Below are positions 46,321-53,924 of a stretch of 64,000 nt of DNA, piece by piece (within the stretch, counting starts at the first letter, position 1; each line of letters starts with the position of its first letter). Origin of the DNA: Streptomyces aurantiogriseus (GTDB lineage Bacteria > Actinomycetota > Actinomycetes > Streptomycetales > Streptomycetaceae); the NCBI RefSeq assembly GCF_014649375.1, contig NZ_BMSX01000017.1, positions 62,001 to 126,000 of the forward strand, given 5' to 3'. The notes under the pieces were generated by a model, which did not search any database, had not been told where the DNA came from, and was given only the letters and a program-made list of their open reading frames with translations. Made by a program: the position numbers and the translations under genes.

Positions 46321-47169
46321 CTAGGGCTGAAGCAGCTGCACCTTCACGTCCGCCGGGAAGCCCGTCGTCGGCCCGACGCGCCGGGCGAACTCGGTCACCG
46401 CCTCCAGCTGCGGTCCGCCGAAGCGGAAGTCGAGCGTGGTGAAGTACTGCTCCAGGACCCGCTCGTCGAAGGCCTCCCAGCGGGCCGCCTGCTCGGCGAC
46501 CTTGCCGACCTCCTCCAGGGAGAGGTTGCGGGAGGCGAGGAAGGCCTCGTGGACCTGGCGGGTGATGACCGGCTCGCGTTCCAGGTACTCGCGGCGGGCC
46601 GCCCACACCGCGAAGACGAACGGCAGCCCGGTCCACTCCTTCCAGAGCTGGCCGAGATCGTGCACCTCGAGCCCGAATTTCGGCCCGTCCAGCAGGTTCG
46701 CCCGCAGGGCCGCATCGCCGATGAGAACGGCCGCCTCGGCCTCCTGCATCATCAGGCTGAGGTCGGGCGGGCAGGTGTAGTAGTCGGGCCGGACGCCGTA
46801 GCGGTCGGACAGCAGCAGCTGGGCCAGGCGCACGGAGGTGCGGGAGGTCGAGCCGAGGGCGACCCGGGCGCCGTCCAGCCGCTCCAGCGGGACCTGGGAG
46901 ACGATCACGCAGGACATGACCGGGCCGTCGCAGCCGACGGCGATGTCGGGGAAGGCGACCAGGTCGTCGGCGTTCTTGAGGAACTCGACGAGGGTGACGG
47001 GACCGATGTCCAGGTCCCCTCGCACGAGCCGCTCGCTGAGCTTCTCCGGGGTGTCCTTGGTCAGCTCGAAGTCGAGGAGTGTGCCGGTTCTCGCGAGCCC
47101 CCAGTAGAGGGGCAGGCAGTTGAGGAACTGGATGTGGCCGACGCGCGGCCGGGTGCGAGAATTGTCCAC
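46321..47169 (-). CDS. mqnA: Chorismate dehydratase of the futalosine pathway
   Basis: 282 aa periplasmic-binding-like fold. Motifs: VGHIQFLNCLPLYWGL, SERLVRGDLDIGPVTLVEFLKN, DGPVMSCVIVSQVPL, VALGSTSRTSVRLAQLLL and AAVLIGDAAL. It dehydrates chorismate to 3-enolpyruvylbenzoate, the first step of menaquinone synthesis in this organism. GTG start at 47169, overlapped by a TTGTCCACA word (47162-47170). Monocistronic here; mqnC and mqnE are 7 and 16 kb away. Confidence 0.93.
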   Translation of the reverse strand: MDNSRTRPRVGHIQFLNCLPLYWGLARTGTLLDFELTKDTPEKLSERLVRGDLDIGPVTLVEFLKNADDLVAFPDIAVGCDGPVMSCVIVSQVPLERLDGARVALGSTSRTSVRLAQLLLSDRYGVRPDYYTCPPDLSLMMQEAEAAVLIGDAALRANLLDGPKFGLEVHDLGQLWKEWTGLPFVFAVWAARREYLEREPVITRQVHEAFLASRNLSLEEVGKVAEQAARWEAFDERVLEQYFTTLDFRFGGPQLEAVTEFARRVGPTTGFPADVKVQLLQP

Positions 47170-47270
47170 ATCGCGAGACTAGACCCCGTCGGGTACGCTG
47201 CGGACTCCGCCCCCCGGGTCAACTTCCCCCCGGACGTTCAAACATTCGGGTGACGTGATCTTGACCTCTA

Positions 47271-47298
47271 TTGCTTTCGGCTGCCTGCGTGCTAGGCT
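47271..47298 (+). promoter_or_regulatory. Putative cold-shock gene promoter
   Basis: TTGCTT at 47271-47276 and TAGGCT at 47293-47298 are 16 bp apart, matching a housekeeping -35/-10 pair in the right direction. Transcription would begin near 47305 and give a leader of about 150 nt. Confidence 0.5.
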
Positions 47299-47332
47299 CG
47301 CCGCAAGTTGCAGTTTGGTTTCCTTGCAGTAC

Positions 47333-47371
47333 AGAGCCTGCGGAGCATGTAACCGCGGGCTCTCGTCGTTT
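47333..47371 (+). promoter_or_regulatory. Attenuator-like hairpin in the cold-shock leader
   Basis: AGAGCCTGCGG (47333-47343) pairs with CCGCGGGCTCT (47353-47363): 11 pairs including one U-G, with a 9-nt loop, then cgtcgtttt. It has the form of an intrinsic terminator inside a leader. Cold-shock mRNAs commonly have long structured leaders, so attenuation or temperature sensing is plausible. Confidence 0.5.
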
Positions 47372-47453
47372 TCAGACGTATGCAGTTGTGCGGCACTGTT
47401 TTCACACTTGCAGGTTCTGGAGCAGGGCAACCCTTTGGGCCCAAGGAGGGCTT

Positions 47454-47657
47454 ATGGCTACCGGAACCGTTAAGTGGTTCAACGCCGAAAAGGGCTTTGG
47501 CTTCATCGCCCAGGAAGGCGGCGGCCCCGACGTCTTCGTCCACTACTCCGCGATCAACGCGAGCGGCTTCCGTTCGCTGGAGGAGAACCAGCAGGTCTCC
47601 TTCGACGTGACGCAGGGTCCGAAGGGCCCCCAGGCGGAGAACGTCACTCCCGTCTGA
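47454..47657 (+). CDS. Cold-shock protein
   Basis: 67 aa, a single OB-fold cold-shock domain. RNP1 (KGFGFIAQEG) and RNP2 (VFVHYSAI) are intact, preceded by MATGTVKWFNAEKG. It binds single-stranded RNA and DNA and acts as an RNA chaperone. The ribosome site AAGGAGG lies 5 nt before the ATG. A leader of about 150 nt and a strong terminator frame it as a single-gene unit. Confidence 0.97.
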   Translation: MATGTVKWFNAEKGFGFIAQEGGGPDVFVHYSAINASGFRSLEENQQVSFDVTQGPKGPQAENVTPV

Positions 47658-47698
47658 GCCTCACACCCGTGAGATCGCAAGTCTGAGAGCAGTACCCA

Positions 47699-47737
47699 AG
47701 GAGCCCCGCGCCGCACGGCAGCGGGGCTCCTGCCTTT
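47699..47737 (+). terminator. Terminator of the cold-shock gene
   Basis: AGGAGCCCCGC and GCGGGGCTCCT form a perfect 11-bp stem (47699-47709 with 47721-47731) around an 11-nt loop, followed by gccttt. Confidence 0.85.
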
Positions 47738-47743
47738 CCCGCC

Positions 47744-47869
47744 GGGAAATCTCCGGGAAGCCCCGGTGAACCCTGGGAAAGCCACGGTGAATCCCGGGGA
47801 AGCACCGGTGAATCTTCGGGGAGTCCTGCGTGAACCGTCGAAATCCCGCCATGAATCCTCGGGAAACTC
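47744..47869. repeat. Degenerate 21-bp tandem repeat, about 6 units
   Basis: Units of the form ggtgaatcccggggaagcac start near 47765, 47786, 47807, 47828 and 47849, with a diverged unit before them. The array fills the gap between the cold-shock terminator and the stop of the XRE gene and runs into that stop codon. Non-coding. Confidence 0.7.
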
Positions 47870-48440
47870 ACACGTGCTGCATCACCAGCACGAAGGTCGT
47901 CCCCGGCACCAGCGCTTCGTACGAGTGCGGCACATCGCCCCGGTACGTCATGTAGTCCCCGGGGTCCAGCTCCACCGTCTCCCCGACCGGCCCCGCCTTC
48001 ACCCGTCCCGTGCTCACGATCAGATGCTCGACCGTGCCCGGGATGTGCGGCTCCGACTCACGGGCGGCGCCGGGCTCGGCCCGCAGGTGGTAGATGTCGC
48101 GCCGGGCGCCCGGCGGGCTGGCGGACAGCAGGGTCGCCACGTACGGCGCCTGCTCGGAGGCGACAGTGGGCCCCTCTCCCGCCCGGATCACCCGGACGGC
48201 GGGCACGGGCGGCTCGACCAGCGCGGCGAACGGCACCCCGAGCGCCACGCCCAGCGCCCAGATCGTCTCCATGCTCGGATTCCCGCTCGCCGCCTCCAGC
48301 TGCGACAGCGTGGACTTCGCGATGCCGGCCCGTTTGGCCAGCTCGGACAGGGACAGCCCGGCCCGGGTCCGCTCGCGCCGCAGCGAGGCGGCGATCCAGT
48401 CGAGGGGCAGGCGGGAGGGCGGGGGCGCGGCATCGGACAC
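47868..48440 (-). CDS. XRE-cupin transcriptional regulator
   Basis: 190 aa. Helix-turn-helix at residues about 18-70 (RTRAGLSLSELAKRAGIAKSTLSQLEAASGNPSMETIWAL) and a C-terminal cupin (GTVEHLIVSTGRVKAGP, VELDPGDYMTYRGDVPHSYEAL) that may bind a small ligand. GTG start. Divergent from azlC with 81 bp between them, so it probably controls the azlCD exporter and itself; a dyad at 48478-48493 is the likely operator. Confidence 0.88.
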   Translation of the reverse strand: MSDAAPPPSRLPLDWIAASLRRERTRAGLSLSELAKRAGIAKSTLSQLEAASGNPSMETIWALGVALGVPFAALVEPPVPAVRVIRAGEGPTVASEQAPYVATLLSASPPGARRDIYHLRAEPGAARESEPHIPGTVEHLIVSTGRVKAGPVGETVELDPGDYMTYRGDVPHSYEALVPGTTFVLVMQHV

Positions 48441-48477
48441 GTCGTATGACTCCCTCGTTCGCTGTGGCGGTACGTTC

Positions 48478-48493
48478 GTTCGCCTTGACGAAC
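48478..48493. promoter_or_regulatory. Dyad GTTCG-N6-CGAAC between XRE and azlC genes
   Basis: Perfect 5-bp arms around ccttga, with extra CGTTCG copies just to the left (near 48456 and 48473). The centre of the divergent spacer is the expected place for an XRE operator. Confidence 0.45.
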
Positions 48494-48521
48494 ACCGACC
48501 GCTTTGTTCATTGTAGAAAAC

Positions 48522-49211
48522 ATGCGTTCGCTGCCCCGAACACCCTGGACCCGCAACCGCCGTCTGATCCGCGACAGCTCCCTCGTCTGGCTGGCGAGCG
48601 GTGTCGTCGGGGTCTCGTTCGGCGCGATCTCCGTGGCCGGCGGGCTGCCGGTCTGGGTGCCGGTGGTGATGTCCCTGGTGGTGTACGCGGGCTCGGCGCA
48701 GTTCAGCGCGGTCGGCGTGCTGCTGGCCGGAGGCGGCCCGTTCGCCGCGGCGGCCACCGGGCTCCTCCTCAACACCCGTACGGCCGCCTTCAGCCTCGCC
48801 GTCGCCGACCTCCTCGGCCCCGGCCGCGCGGCCCGCCTCCTCGGCGCGCACCTCGTGACCGACGAGACGGTCGCCTTCGCCCTCGCCCAGCCGGACCCGG
48901 CGCGCCGCCGGGCCGCGTTCTGGATCTCCGGCCTCGGCCTGTTCGCGGTCTGGAACGCGGGCGTGCTGGCCGGAGCCCTCGCCGGCACCGCCCTGGGCGA
49001 CACCGCCGCCTACGGCCTCGACGCCGCCTTCCCCGCCGTCCTGGTGGCCCTGGTCCTCCCCGCCCTCCGCAAGGACGCACCCCTACGACGAGCAGCGGCC
49101 CTCGGCGCCCTCCTGGCCCTGGCCGCGACCCCCGCCCTCCCCGCCGGAGTGCCGGTCCTGCTGGCACTCGCCGGACTGATTCCGTACGGCCGTAAGGAGG
49201 CCGCCGTATGA
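48522..49211 (+). CDS. azlC: AzlC-type branched-chain amino-acid exporter, large subunit
   Basis: 229 aa, about five to six helices. Family pattern: GVVGVSFGAISVAGGLPVWVPVVMSLVVYAGSAQFSAVGVLLAGG, LLLNTRTAAFSLAVADLL and DETVAFALAQ. With AzlD it exports amino acids such as leucine analogues. The start at ATG 48522 fits the family; no clear ribosome site lies upstream, so a leaderless message is possible. The stop overlaps azlD. Confidence 0.88.
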   Translation: MRSLPRTPWTRNRRLIRDSSLVWLASGVVGVSFGAISVAGGLPVWVPVVMSLVVYAGSAQFSAVGVLLAGGGPFAAAATGLLLNTRTAAFSLAVADLLGPGRAARLLGAHLVTDETVAFALAQPDPARRRAAFWISGLGLFAVWNAGVLAGALAGTALGDTAAYGLDAAFPAVLVALVLPALRKDAPLRRAAALGALLALAATPALPAGVPVLLALAGLIPYGRKEAAV

Positions 49212-49522
49212 GCGCGTCGGTCGCCGTGATCCTGGTGCTGGCGGTCGGGACGTACGCCTTCCGGCTGGTCGGCCCGGCGCTGCACGGACGGGTCGAACTG
49301 CCCGCCCGGGTGCAGGAGCTGCTGTCGGCGGGGGCGGTGGTCCTGCTGGTCGCGCTGCTGGCGACGGGCGCGCTGACCGAGGGCGGGGGCTTCGCCGGAT
49401 GGGCGCGGCCGGCCGGGGTGCTGGTGGGTGCCGTACTGGCCTGGCGACGGGCACCGTTCGCGGTGGTCGTGCTGGGGGCGGCGGTGGCCACGGCGATGCT
49501 GCGGGCGGCGGGCGTGGCATGA
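49208..49522 (+). CDS. azlD: AzlD-type exporter, small subunit
   Basis: 104 aa, four helices: VAVILVLAVGTYAFRLVGPAL, VQELLSAGAVVLLVALLATGAL, and two more to the C-terminus. This is the usual partner of AzlC. Its ATG overlaps the azlC stop (ATGA), so both are made together. Regulated with azlC by the divergent XRE protein, by inference. Confidence 0.88.
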   Translation: MSASVAVILVLAVGTYAFRLVGPALHGRVELPARVQELLSAGAVVLLVALLATGALTEGGGFAGWARPAGVLVGAVLAWRRAPFAVVVLGAAVATAMLRAAGVA

Positions 49523-49534
49523 AAAGATGTTCGA

Positions 49535-49774
49535 ATGGACAACGCTGAACAGGGCGACCCGTCTCCCGCCCCGAACACACCGGTGAACTGGATGGCGCTC
49601 GGCCTCTCGACCGGCACAGCCCTCGGCATCGCGCTCGGGATGACCGTCTTCGACAACCTCGGACTCGGCCTCGCCCTGGGCTTGGGACTGGGCACGGCCG
49701 TCGGGGCCGGCGTGGGCGCCGCACGCGCGCGCGGAGAGGGCGGCGAGGGTCGGGGCGAGGCGCGTCCCGAATAG
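49535..49774 (+). CDS. Small Gly-rich membrane protein
   Basis: 79 aa. Two hydrophobic Gly-rich stretches (WMALGLSTGTALGIALGMTVF and LGLALGLGLGTAVGAGVGAA) resemble glycine-zipper helices. The charged C-terminus is Gly/Glu/Arg-rich. It lies 12 bp after azlD and 9 bp before a methyltransferase and may be co-transcribed with both. Function unknown. Confidence 0.65.
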   Translation: MDNAEQGDPSPAPNTPVNWMALGLSTGTALGIALGMTVFDNLGLGLALGLGLGTAVGAGVGAARARGEGGEGRGEARPE

Positions 49775-49783
49775 GCTCCGGCC

Positions 49784-50461
49784 ATGACCGACACCGACCA
49801 CGCTGACTTCCTCACCGCCACCCGCACCTTCTACGACGCCGTCGCCGACGACTACGCCAAGCACTTCCGCGACGTGTTGGCGGCGATGCCGCTGGACCGG
49901 GCCTTCCTCACCGCGTACGCCGAACTCGTCGGCGAGGGCGGAAAGGTGGCCGACCTCGGCTGCGGCCCCGGCCGGGTGACCGGCTACCTCGCCTCCCTCG
50001 GCCTGTCCGTCTCCGGCCTCGACCTCTCCGAGTCGATGCTCGCGATCGCCCGGCGCGAGAACCCCGGGATCCCCTTCGAGCAGGGCTCCATGCTCGACCT
50101 GGTCGGCCACGCGGACGGCTCCCTCGACGGGGTCGTCTCCTATTACTCCTCCATCCACATCCCCGTGGACGAACTCCCCGCCCTGTTCACCGAGTTCCAC
50201 CGGGTCCTGACCCCGGGCGGCCACCTGCTCCTCGCCTTCCAGGTCGGCGACGAGCCCCGGCACCACGACCGCCCCTGGGGCCATCCGGTGGCGCTGGACT
50301 TCCTACGACGGCGCCCCGAGCCGGTCGCCGACCTGCTGACGGCGGCCGGCTTCGACGTCCGCGTCCGGACGGTGCGCGAGCCGGACACGGACCGGGGCGA
50401 GCCGGTGCCGCAGGCGTACCTGATCGCCCGTAAGCCGACGACGGCGGCGGCGGACGGCTAG
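49784..50461 (+). CDS. Class I SAM-dependent methyltransferase
   Basis: 225 aa. Rossmann motifs: YDAVADDYAKHFRDVL, KVADLGCGPGRVTGYLASLG (SAM loop), VSGLDLSESMLAIARRENP, and LLLAFQVGDEPRHH, as in the DUF-type ubiE-like methyltransferases of small molecules. The substrate cannot be read from sequence. It follows the small membrane protein by 9 bp. Confidence 0.85.
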   Translation: MTDTDHADFLTATRTFYDAVADDYAKHFRDVLAAMPLDRAFLTAYAELVGEGGKVADLGCGPGRVTGYLASLGLSVSGLDLSESMLAIARRENPGIPFEQGSMLDLVGHADGSLDGVVSYYSSIHIPVDELPALFTEFHRVLTPGGHLLLAFQVGDEPRHHDRPWGHPVALDFLRRRPEPVADLLTAAGFDVRVRTVREPDTDRGEPVPQAYLIARKPTTAAADG

Positions 50462-50526
50462 ACGAGTGGTTTTCCGCCGACCCGGGACCAGCACGAGCCG
50501 GCGGCCCGGTTCACCGGACATCGACA

Positions 50527-50880
50527 TCATCGCCACCGGAACGCGAAAGAGGCGACAAGGGCGACGAGACCGGCGTTCGTGGCCACTGCCCAGCCCACGC
50601 AGCGCAGCCGCAGTGTCCTGTAGCGCCGCTCGTATTCACCCCGCAGGGACACACAACGAGCCGCCACCCTCTCCAGGTCGCCGCGAGCGCGGTTGAGGCT
50701 GTCCGCCACGTAGTGCTGTTCGATCTCGTCGCGCTGTGCGGTGGTGGCCCATTCCATGGGTGCGACGAACTCACGCGCGCGTCTCTCCGCCTCCGTGATC
50801 CTGGCCTGCCACAGCAGATATCCCTCAACCTCGTTGCCGAGGTCGACGCCCGCGGCTTCTCGGTGCGACGGATCGCTCAT
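50527..50880 (-). CDS. Tail-anchored coiled-coil protein downstream of ctaD
   Basis: 117 aa. Mostly a charged helix (ITEAERRAREFV, RDEIEQHYVADSLNRARGDLERVAAR) ending in one C-terminal membrane segment (WAVATNAGLVALVASFAF). It starts 19 bp past the ctaD stop on the same strand, so it is probably co-transcribed and could assist the oxidase. No known family is recognised. Confidence 0.65.
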   Translation of the reverse strand: MSDPSHREAAGVDLGNEVEGYLLWQARITEAERRAREFVAPMEWATTAQRDEIEQHYVADSLNRARGDLERVAARCVSLRGEYERRYRTLRLRCVGWAVATNAGLVALVASFAFRWR

Positions 50881-50899
50881 CCCTGTCCCCTGTCATTCG

Positions 50900-52597
50900 C
50901 TACCGGACCCCGTAGGCCTCGGCCTCGGCCATCGCCACATCGGGGTGGTGCAGGTCGAACGCCGGGGATTCGCTGCGGATCCGCGGCAGCGTGACGAAGT
51001 TGTGCCGCGGCGGCGGGCAGGAGGTGGCCCACTCCAGGGAGCGGCCGTAGCCCCACGGGTCGTCGACGCCGACCGGCTTGCCGTACTTGGCCGTCTTCCA
51101 CACGTTGTAGAAGAACGGCAGGATCGACAGACCGAGCACGAACGAGCTGATCGTCGAGATCGTGTTCAGGGCGGTGAAGCCGTCGACCGCGAGGTAGTCG
51201 GCGTACCGGCGCGGCATGCCCTCGGCGCCCAGCCAGTGCTGCACCAGGAACGTGCCGTGGAAGCCCACGAACAGCGTCCAGAAGGTGACCTTGCCCAGCC
51301 GCTCGTCGAGCATCTTGCCGGTCCACTTCGGCCACCAGAAGTGGAAGCCGGCGAACATCGCGAAGACGACGGTGCCGAAGACGACGTAGTGGAAGTGCGC
51401 CACCACGAAGTACGAGTCGGAGACGTGGAAGTCCATCGGCGGGGAGGCCAGGATGACGCCGGTCAGACCACCGAAGAGAAACGTCACGAGGAAGCCCGTG
51501 GCCCAGAGCATCGGGGTCTCGAAGGAGAGGCTGCCCTTCCACATCGTGCCGATCCAGTTGAAGAACTTCACGCCGGTCGGGACGGCGATGAGGAACGTCA
51601 TGAAGGCGAAGAACGGCAGCAGCACACCGCCGGTGACGAACATGTGGTGGGCCCACACCGTCGCGGACAACCCCGCGATCGCGATGGTCGCGGCGACCAG
51701 GCCCATGTAGCCGAAGATCGGCTTGCGGGAGAAGACCGGGATGACTTCCGTGATGATTCCGAAGAACGGCAGGGCGATGATGTACACCTCTGGGTGCCCG
51801 AAGAACCAGAAGAGGTGCTGCCACAGCAGCGGGCCGCCGTTGGCCGCGTCGTAGACGTGCGCGCCGAACTTGCGGTCGGCCTCCAGGGCGAACAGCGCGG
51901 CCGCGAGGACCGGGAAGGCCAGCAGGACCAGGACGCTGGTCAGCAGCACGTTCCAGGTGAAGATCGGCATGCGGAACATGGTCATGCCCGGGGCGCGCAT
52001 GCAGATGATCGTGGTGATGAAGTTGACCGCGCCGAGGATGGTGCCGAAGCCGGAGAAGGCCAGACCCATGACCCAGAGGTCACCACCGAGGCCGGGGGTA
52101 CGGGTGGCGTCCGAGAGCGGGGTGTAGGCGAACCAGCCGAAGTCGGCCGCGCCGTTCGGGGTGAGGAATCCACTGACGGCGATGAGCGAGCCGAACAGGT
52201 ACAGCCAGTAGGCGAACATGTTCAGCCGCGGGAAGGCCACGTCCGGGGCGCCGATCTGCAGCGGCATGATCCAGTTCGTGAAGCCGGCGAACAGCGGCGT
52301 CGCGAACATCAGCAGCATGATCGTGCCGTGCATCGTGAACGCCTGGTTGTACTGCTCGTTGGAAATCAGCTGCAGACCGGGCCTGCCGAGTTCGGCGCGA
52401 ATGACGAGCGCCATCACGCCCCCGATGAGGAAGAACATGAACGACGTCGACAGGTACAGCGTGCCGATCGTCTTGTGGTCAGTGGTGGTCAGCCACTTGA
52501 CGACGACTTCGCCGCGGCGCTGACGCCGGACCGGCAGCTCGTCCTGGTAGTGGGCCCCCGCTGCCACCGCACCCTGAGGTTCGTTCACGATGCTCAA
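50900..52597 (-). CDS. ctaD: Cytochrome c oxidase subunit I (aa3 type), orphan copy
   Basis: 565 aa, 12 helices. Haem and copper ligands are intact: FTMHGTIMLL (haem a), GHPEVYIIALP (CuB His and the cross-linked Tyr), WAHHMFV (CuB pair) and VVAHFHYVVFG (haem a3 and a). Lys and Asp channel regions look normal. ctaC, ctaE and ctaF are absent here, whereas Streptomyces usually carry ctaCDFE with the qcr genes elsewhere. So this is likely a second, isolated subunit I gene. The start fits the family (PVRRQRRGEVVVKWLTTTDHKTIGTLY). Confidence 0.95.
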   Translation of the reverse strand: MSIVNEPQGAVAAGAHYQDELPVRRQRRGEVVVKWLTTTDHKTIGTLYLSTSFMFFLIGGVMALVIRAELGRPGLQLISNEQYNQAFTMHGTIMLLMFATPLFAGFTNWIMPLQIGAPDVAFPRLNMFAYWLYLFGSLIAVSGFLTPNGAADFGWFAYTPLSDATRTPGLGGDLWVMGLAFSGFGTILGAVNFITTIICMRAPGMTMFRMPIFTWNVLLTSVLVLLAFPVLAAALFALEADRKFGAHVYDAANGGPLLWQHLFWFFGHPEVYIIALPFFGIITEVIPVFSRKPIFGYMGLVAATIAIAGLSATVWAHHMFVTGGVLLPFFAFMTFLIAVPTGVKFFNWIGTMWKGSLSFETPMLWATGFLVTFLFGGLTGVILASPPMDFHVSDSYFVVAHFHYVVFGTVVFAMFAGFHFWWPKWTGKMLDERLGKVTFWTLFVGFHGTFLVQHWLGAEGMPRRYADYLAVDGFTALNTISTISSFVLGLSILPFFYNVWKTAKYGKPVGVDDPWGYGRSLEWATSCPPPRHNFVTLPRIRSESPAFDLHHPDVAMAEAEAYGVR

Positions 52598-52779
52598 AGC
52601 GTGCTTCTCTCCGTACCCCGCGACTCACCCGCGCGATCGCGTCCGTCAGCCGACATCCTTGCTCGCGCAGCATGCGATGAGGCCATGGGGAACGAGCGGC
52701 ACGCCGCCGCTTGCGTGATTCCTGTACCCGGATGGAGCACTGGAGAGCCCCGGCGAGGTCAGCCTTGGGAGGCCAAGGG

Positions 52780-53343
52780 CTACGCGGCGACGAGGACGCG
52801 TTGGCAGTCGTCCCAGGCGGCCCCGCTCAACAGCGGGCGGAAACGGGTGAACAGGGCGAGGAGATCCGGGCCCCACCGCTCGCGGAACGCGGGGTCGTGG
52901 TCGGCGAGGTCGAGTTCGTTCGCGGCGGTGAGGTCGGCGAAGTCGCGGAGCATGGCCGGTGCCGGTATCTGCACGGAACCCGTGAAGCGGTCACGGAAAA
53001 GTGAGTTCGGCTCGGCCAGCACCGGATAGCTGGCCTCCCGGTCGCAGCTCGCGTAGAAGTACACGATCGCCTCGGCCTCCCGGCCGATGACGTCGACCAG
53101 TTCCGTACGGCGGTCCAGCGGAAGCAAAGCCGACGGGAAACCGTCGGTGCCGTAGAAGGCGTGGCAGAGCCCGGCGAGCTGCAGGCCGGGGCGGGCGCCC
53201 CAGTCGGCGAGCCGGGAGCGTACGCGGCGCAGGTGGGCGAGGAGGGTGCCGCCGGGGTGGGCGAGGTCGTCCGCGCCCACCTCCCTCAGCAGCGCCTCCG
53301 CTTGGGTGATCCGTACGTCGATCCGTACCTCGTCTTCCGGCAT
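52780..53343 (-). CDS. DUF6817-type HD-like protein
   Basis: 187 aa. HPGGTLLAHLRRVRSRLADWG, LQLAGLCHAFYGTDGFPSALL and AEAIVYFYASCDR recall the DUF6817 family, whose His/Asp pattern looks like a degenerate HD phosphohydrolase. The family assignment is from memory. The last residues (AAWDDCQRVLVAA) form a short helix. It precedes the ATP-binding protein gene by 9 bp in map order, so they may be one transcript. Function unknown. Confidence 0.65.
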   Translation of the reverse strand: MPEDEVRIDVRITQAEALLREVGADDLAHPGGTLLAHLRRVRSRLADWGARPGLQLAGLCHAFYGTDGFPSALLPLDRRTELVDVIGREAEAIVYFYASCDREASYPVLAEPNSLFRDRFTGSVQIPAPAMLRDFADLTAANELDLADHDPAFRERWGPDLLALFTRFRPLLSGAAWDDCQRVLVAA

Positions 53344-53352
53344 GCCCGAAGG

Positions 53353-53790
53353 CTACTCCCGCTGCCCCAGGCGCAGTTCGGCCCAGACCGTCTTGCCGAC
53401 CTCCCGCTCAACGACGCCCCAGGTACGCGCGAGGATGGTGACGAGAAGCAGTCCCCGGCCACCCTCCGCGTCCGGGTCCGTCACGATCCGCAGCTTCCTG
53501 TCCGTGCGCGTGTCACTCACCTCGACACGGAGTGTGCCCTCCGGGAGCAGGAACAGCCGCAGCTCGAAGTCCCGGCCCGGCACCCGGCCGTGCGTGACGG
53601 CATTCGCCGCCAGCTCCGCCACGACGTGCTGGGCGGCGTCGCTCGCCTCGCTGTCGTGCGGGTACCCCCAGGCGTCGAGCTGCTGCGCGGTGAGCCGCCG
53701 GGCCAGGCGGGCACCACGGGGCGTGGAGCTGAGGCGCAGGGTCAGTTCACCGAGGGGGGTGGAGATCTGGGTGGAGATTTGCGAGTTCAC
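53353..53790 (-). CDS. ATP-binding anti-sigma-type kinase-like protein (HATPase_c)
   Basis: 145 aa. GHKL ATPase signatures: ELAANAVTHG (N box), VSDTRTDRKLRI, and EGGRGLLLVTILARTWG (G box). Short SpoIIAB/RsbW-like proteins of this kind are abundant in Streptomyces next to XRE-DUF5753 and DUF397 genes, as here on the divergent side. GTG start. Role probably regulatory; whether it is an active kinase is unknown. Confidence 0.85.
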   Translation of the reverse strand: MNSQISTQISTPLGELTLRLSSTPRGARLARRLTAQQLDAWGYPHDSEASDAAQHVVAELAANAVTHGRVPGRDFELRLFLLPEGTLRVEVSDTRTDRKLRIVTDPDAEGGRGLLLVTILARTWGVVEREVGKTVWAELRLGQRE

Positions 53791-53924
53791 CTGACTGAGC
53801 GTGCTCGGTTGTATTTACCCTGGCCAGGGGCGACTCGGCGACTCTGCGTAGCCGTACGTCTGCTGTGGGGTGCCCGTACGGGTCGTCGACCGTGACCACA
53901 AGGGCGTGAAGGCGGGCGGGTGTC

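Noticed and set aside
46216..47869. CRISPR array
   Set aside because: The repeats are direct head-to-tail units of 16 and 21 bp with no unique spacers and no cas genes.
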